From the NCBI GenBank assembly GCA_903888815.1, contig CAISVC010000424.1, positions 1 to 7,903 on the forward strand: 7,903 bases of DNA, given 5' to 3'. Made by a program: the position numbers and the translations under genes. The notes below the pieces were generated by a model. The model was given only the letters and a program-made list of their open reading frames with translations, searched no databases and was not told the origin of the DNA. Shown here in pieces: positions 5,305 to 7,903 of the stretch. Position 1 is the first letter of the stretch; the number at the start of each line of letters is the position of its first letter. The DNA is from an uncultured Fibrobacterota bacterium. GTDB taxonomy: Bacteria; Fibrobacterota; Chitinivibrionia; Chitinivibrionales; Chitinispirillaceae.

Positions 5305-6159
5305 ATGGGCTATGTGGAACACTGGAACCTCAAGGAAAAGCCGTTTGAAGAGGTAAGCGACATACGGTTTTTCTTTGAGAGCGAGGACCACCGCGAAGCC
5401 CTTGACCGTATGCTCTATGTGGTAAATGACCGCAATATGAACATGGGTCTTCTGACCGGAGAGATCGGATCAGGCAAGACAATTACCAAAAATGTGCTGA
5501 TCGGCTCGCTTCCTTCCCATCAGTTTGAAACCATAGATTTCGAAAATTCGAATTTTTCGTTTAACGACCTCCTGTTCGATACGGTACGGCGGATTGCCGA
5601 AAAGAACCCTCATGCGCTGCCGGGCGGCGCCGCCACCCTTCCTTCCCGCTCCGATAAATATCTGCTTATGCAGACCTTCAAACAGCAGCTTGCGTTCCTT
5701 TACTATGAGCGAAAGAAGCACTTCGTTCTTATTTTTGACGAAGCGCAGCAGATCGGGGAGACGGTCCTCGACGAGGTGAAAAACCTCACTAATCTCTCGG
5801 CAAAAGCGGAAAATTTTCTCACGATTTTTTTCGTGGGCCAGCCGGAACTCAGGGAAAAAGTGCGGCGTCTCCGCCAGGTGGATCAGCGGATATTCCTGCG
5901 TTTTCATCTCAACAATCTCGATTTCAACGGCTCGGTCAAATATATCCAGCACCGTTTGCGCGTTGCCGGTTTTGACAAGGGCACTATTTTTTCAACGCTG
6001 GGCTATGAGCTGATTTTCCGGAACTCGGGCGGTGTCCCGCGCGAAATCAACCGCCTCTGCAAGCTGACGCTTAATTACGGCTTTGCACAGAATCTGTCGG
6101 AGATTTCACGGGAAGATATTCAGGTGATACTTGACGATATTCAGGCGCACGGCGGATGA
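5305..6159 (+). CDS. ExeA/GspA-like AAA+ ATPase of an EPS operon
   Basis: This 284-residue P-loop ATPase resembles the cytoplasmic domain of GspA/ExeA and the ATPases found beside exosortase (PEP-CTERM) polysaccharide genes. The opening MGYVEHWNLKEKPF corresponds to the family's FxxxPF start. Walker A is GEIGSGKT (52-59), Walker B is VLIFDE (141-146), the sensor-1 region is FFVGQPEL (175-182), arginines cluster at 187-199, and sensor-2-like GVPREINRLC lies near 250. There is no transmembrane segment or peptidoglycan-binding domain, unlike full ExeA. The ATG at 5305 is preferred because AAGGA lies nine bases upstream and it fits the family start; a GTG at 5266 in the same frame would add 13 residues but has its AGG directly against the start. 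It overlaps the next gene by four bases (ATGA). The role is inferred to be energising or assembling the polysaccharide machinery; the substrate is unknown. Confidence 0.9.
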   Translation: MGYVEHWNLKEKPFEEVSDIRFFFESEDHREALDRMLYVVNDRNMNMGLLTGEIGSGKTITKNVLIGSLPSHQFETIDFENSNFSFNDLLFDTVRRIAEKNPHALPGGAATLPSRSDKYLLMQTFKQQLAFLYYERKKHFVLIFDEAQQIGETVLDEVKNLTNLSAKAENFLTIFFVGQPELREKVRRLRQVDQRIFLRFHLNNLDFNGSVKYIQHRLRVAGFDKGTIFSTLGYELIFRNSGGVPREINRLCKLTLNYGFAQNLSEISREDIQVILDDIQAHGG

Positions 6160-7903
6160 ATCCGAAAAAACTCAGACTCGGCGATATTCTCCGCAAAATC
6201 AACGAAGACCAGCCTTCCGCGCCGCCTGCATTTCCTCCGGCATCGGAGCCGCTGAAGGCTCCGCCCCCGGGCCGGCCCGCCCCGCCTGCGGCCGCAATTC
6301 ATGCAGGGACGCAGCGGAATCATGACGGCCCTTCGCTTCCGCCACCTTCCGCAGGGAGTTCTGCGCAGGATCGAAAAATTGACGGCGAAGACGATGTCGA
6401 GTTTGACCTGTTCCGTTATATCGGCATCGTGCTGCGGAGAAAAAATGCCGTTATTGCAATGACGCTCGTGGTGACCTTATTTTCCGTTTTTCAATATATG
6501 AAGAGCGAAAAATTCTATACCACCCGCGCACGCCTTCTCTTCAAGCCCGAGGATAAGGAAATAATCAGTATCGGCGACCAGACCTACCGTTTTTCCGGCA
6601 ACCGGGAAAATGTTTTCAATACCCACCTTGAACTGCTCAAGTCCTTCACGGTGCTGAATATGGTTTCGGACAACCTCGGCAATAAGGTGCGGCCGAATCA
6701 GATTCAGCAGTATCTTTCCATTCAGCAGGGGCAGACGAACCGGGAAAAGAACGACATTATCGAACTTTCGTACCAGAACACGAACGCCGAACTCGCCCGG
6801 GACGTTCTCAATGAATTATGCAGAACCTATATCGATTACCGCCTTGAGGTTAATGCGCAGGAGGTAACCAGGGTCCTCTATAAATACGAGGAACAGATCG
6901 GCAAATTCAAGACCGAGCTTGACAAAAAAGAAAGCGACCTGCGGAAGTTCAAGGAAGAGAACGGCATGGTGCAGCTTTCCGACGAAACGAGCCGGACCAT
7001 TTCCAAGCTTTCCGGGATGGAAATCGCCCTGCAGCAGACGCAGCTGGAGCTTATCGGGGGCCGGGAAAAGCTCTCCGGGCTCACCTCCCAGATAGGGAAG
7101 CAGGATAAAAATATTATCCAGTCGATCACCTTTACCGATCCGATCAAAGAAAGGCTTGCCGCCCTGGAACTTGAATATCAGACGCTGTCGGCTGAAAACA
7201 GCCCCGAGCACTTCAAAGTCAGAATGATCAGGCAGCAGATCGAAAAGCTGAAATCGGCCGCGGCCGACAGCCTCGCGCGGGAAGCGGCTTCGCGGACGCT
7301 GGTGAAAAATCCTATCCGTCAATCACTGGTCCAGGACATGATCACCACCTCCATCGACCGTTCGGCGCTGGAAGCGAAACGCATCGCCCTCGAGAAGGTA
7401 ATAGAAAGACTGAATGCCGACCTTCTCAAACTCCCTGCCGTTGAACAGCGCTACGTATTTCTCGAACGGGAAACCAAATCGCTCAAGGAGACGCTTGAAC
7501 GGCTCAAAACCAAATTCGAAGAGACTAAAATCAGACGCGATGGCCAGGATACCGACATAAAAATACTCGAGCTTGCCCAGCTTCCCCCGGCCGCGAGATC
7601 AAGCGTCAAATTCATTACCGTTCTCATGGGTTTATTGGTCGGCCTTATTCTCGGCATTGCCCTGGCCTTTCTTCTGGAATACCTCGACCAGAGTGTTAAA
7701 GATCCTCTTCAGATAGAAAAAAACCTGGATATGCCGCTCCTCGGCATCGTGCCGCTTATTGAGACCGGCAAGGTGCTGATACAAAAATCGGAGGACTTGA
7801 CAAAAAGCGTACTCGAGCCGTTCCGGACGCTGCGGGCCAACCTCAAACATCTTGCCGCAACGCATGAGTGCAAGGTCTTCATGATCTGCAGCGCCATCAA
7901 GGG
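6156..7903 (+). CDS. Wzc-like chain-length determinant / tyrosine kinase (3' end off window)
   Basis: This inner-membrane polysaccharide co-polymerase sets chain length and pairs with the Wza-like exporter. 582 codons are present. Layout: a short basic N-terminus (MNPKKLRLGDILRKINED); a proline-rich cytoplasmic linker (residues 19-64, 16 prolines); a Wzz domain starting near DDVEFDLFRYIGIVL (79-93); TM1 at about 98-114; a long periplasmic part with coiled coil around 233-270 and 440-458; a GNVR-like stretch around 427-440; TM2 at about 486-507; then the cytoplasmic kinase linker with EYLDQSVKDP and the kinase signature EPFRTLRANL (554-563). The window ends at KVFMICSAIKG, exactly where a BY-kinase Walker A would begin, so the kinase core and C-terminal tyrosine cluster are not visible. 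The start ATG overlaps the stop of the preceding ATPase gene. The fused Wzz-kinase form differs from systems that keep these as two genes. Whether the kinase is active cannot be judged here. Confidence 0.9.
   Translation, partial: MNPKKLRLGDILRKINEDQPSAPPAFPPASEPLKAPPPGRPAPPAAAIHAGTQRNHDGPSLPPPSAGSSAQDRKIDGEDDVEFDLFRYIGIVLRRKNAVIAMTLVVTLFSVFQYMKSEKFYTTRARLLFKPEDKEIISIGDQTYRFSGNRENVFNTHLELLKSFTVLNMVSDNLGNKVRPNQIQQYLSIQQGQTNREKNDIIELSYQNTNAELARDVLNELCRTYIDYRLEVNAQEVTRVLYKYEEQIGKFKTELDKKESDLRKFKEENGMVQLSDETSRTISKLSGMEIALQQTQLELIGGREKLSGLTSQIGKQDKNIIQSITFTDPIKERLAALELEYQTLSAENSPEHFKVRMIRQQIEKLKSAAADSLAREAASRTLVKNPIRQSLVQDMITTSIDRSALEAKRIALEKVIERLNADLLKLPAVEQRYVFLERETKSLKETLERLKTKFEETKIRRDGQDTDIKILELAQLPPAARSSVKFITVLMGLLVGLILGIALAFLLEYLDQSVKDPLQIEKNLDMPLLGIVPLIETGKVLIQKSEDLTKSVLEPFRTLRANLKHLAATHECKVFMICSAIK

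Noticed and set aside
5470..5952. 160-codon minus-strand frame within the ExeA-like ATPase gene
   Set aside because: It is antisense to the Walker A/B-bearing frame and has no recognisable domain.
6816..7322. 168-codon minus-strand frame within the Wzc-like gene
   Set aside because: It is a complement of the coiled-coil coding region (Glu/Lys codons reading as Phe/Leu) with no independent support.

Overview
The window reads as a bacterial chromosome segment from a Gram-negative organism. It carries an outer-membrane polysaccharide-export protein and a Wzc-type co-polymerase. The riboflavin gene order ribD-ribE-ribBA and the ExeA-like ATPase in the capsule/EPS cluster resemble what is common in Desulfobacterota (former Deltaproteobacteria). 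That placement is an inference from gene order and protein style, not a measured affiliation.

Left part (1-4298, mostly minus strand): a riboflavin biosynthesis operon transcribed leftward, ribD (4298-3198), then ribE (1523-867), then ribBA (870-1, running off the left edge). ribE and ribBA overlap by 4 bases, and ribBA seems to start at TTG. RibD makes the pyrimidine intermediate from the GTP-derived precursor. RibBA supplies both the four-carbon unit and the opened GTP ring. RibE performs the final dismutation to riboflavin.

The operon is interrupted between ribD and ribE by a plus-strand gene (1835-2980) for an AAA_14/DUF4143-type ATPase with a PD-(D/E)XK-like C-terminus. It has its own good sigma70-type promoter. 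The interruption has an unusual structure. The whole ribD-ribE spacer plus the first 20 codons of ribE occur twice as direct repeats, once on each side of the ATPase gene. The right copy (3003-3190) is contiguous and holds a fossil ribE start. The left copy (1464-1770) adjoins the intact ribE and is itself split by a 117-bp palindrome-bearing insert (1530-1646), which now supplies the Shine-Dalgarno sequence of ribE. Recombination between the repeats would restore a plain ribD-ribE operon.

Right part (4477-7903, plus strand): divergent from ribD, a promoter with perfect -35 and -10 hexamers at 17-bp spacing precedes a polysaccharide export/assembly operon. It contains a Wza-like export protein with SLBB domain (4572-5246), an ExeA/GspA-like AAA+ ATPase (5305-6159), and a fused Wzz-type chain-length determinant plus tyrosine kinase (6156 to beyond the right edge, cut just at the kinase Walker A). 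This trio resembles loci for exopolysaccharide linked to exosortase/PEP-CTERM systems, but no exosortase gene is in the window.

I found no RNA gene, CRISPR array, FMN riboswitch or convincing intrinsic terminator.
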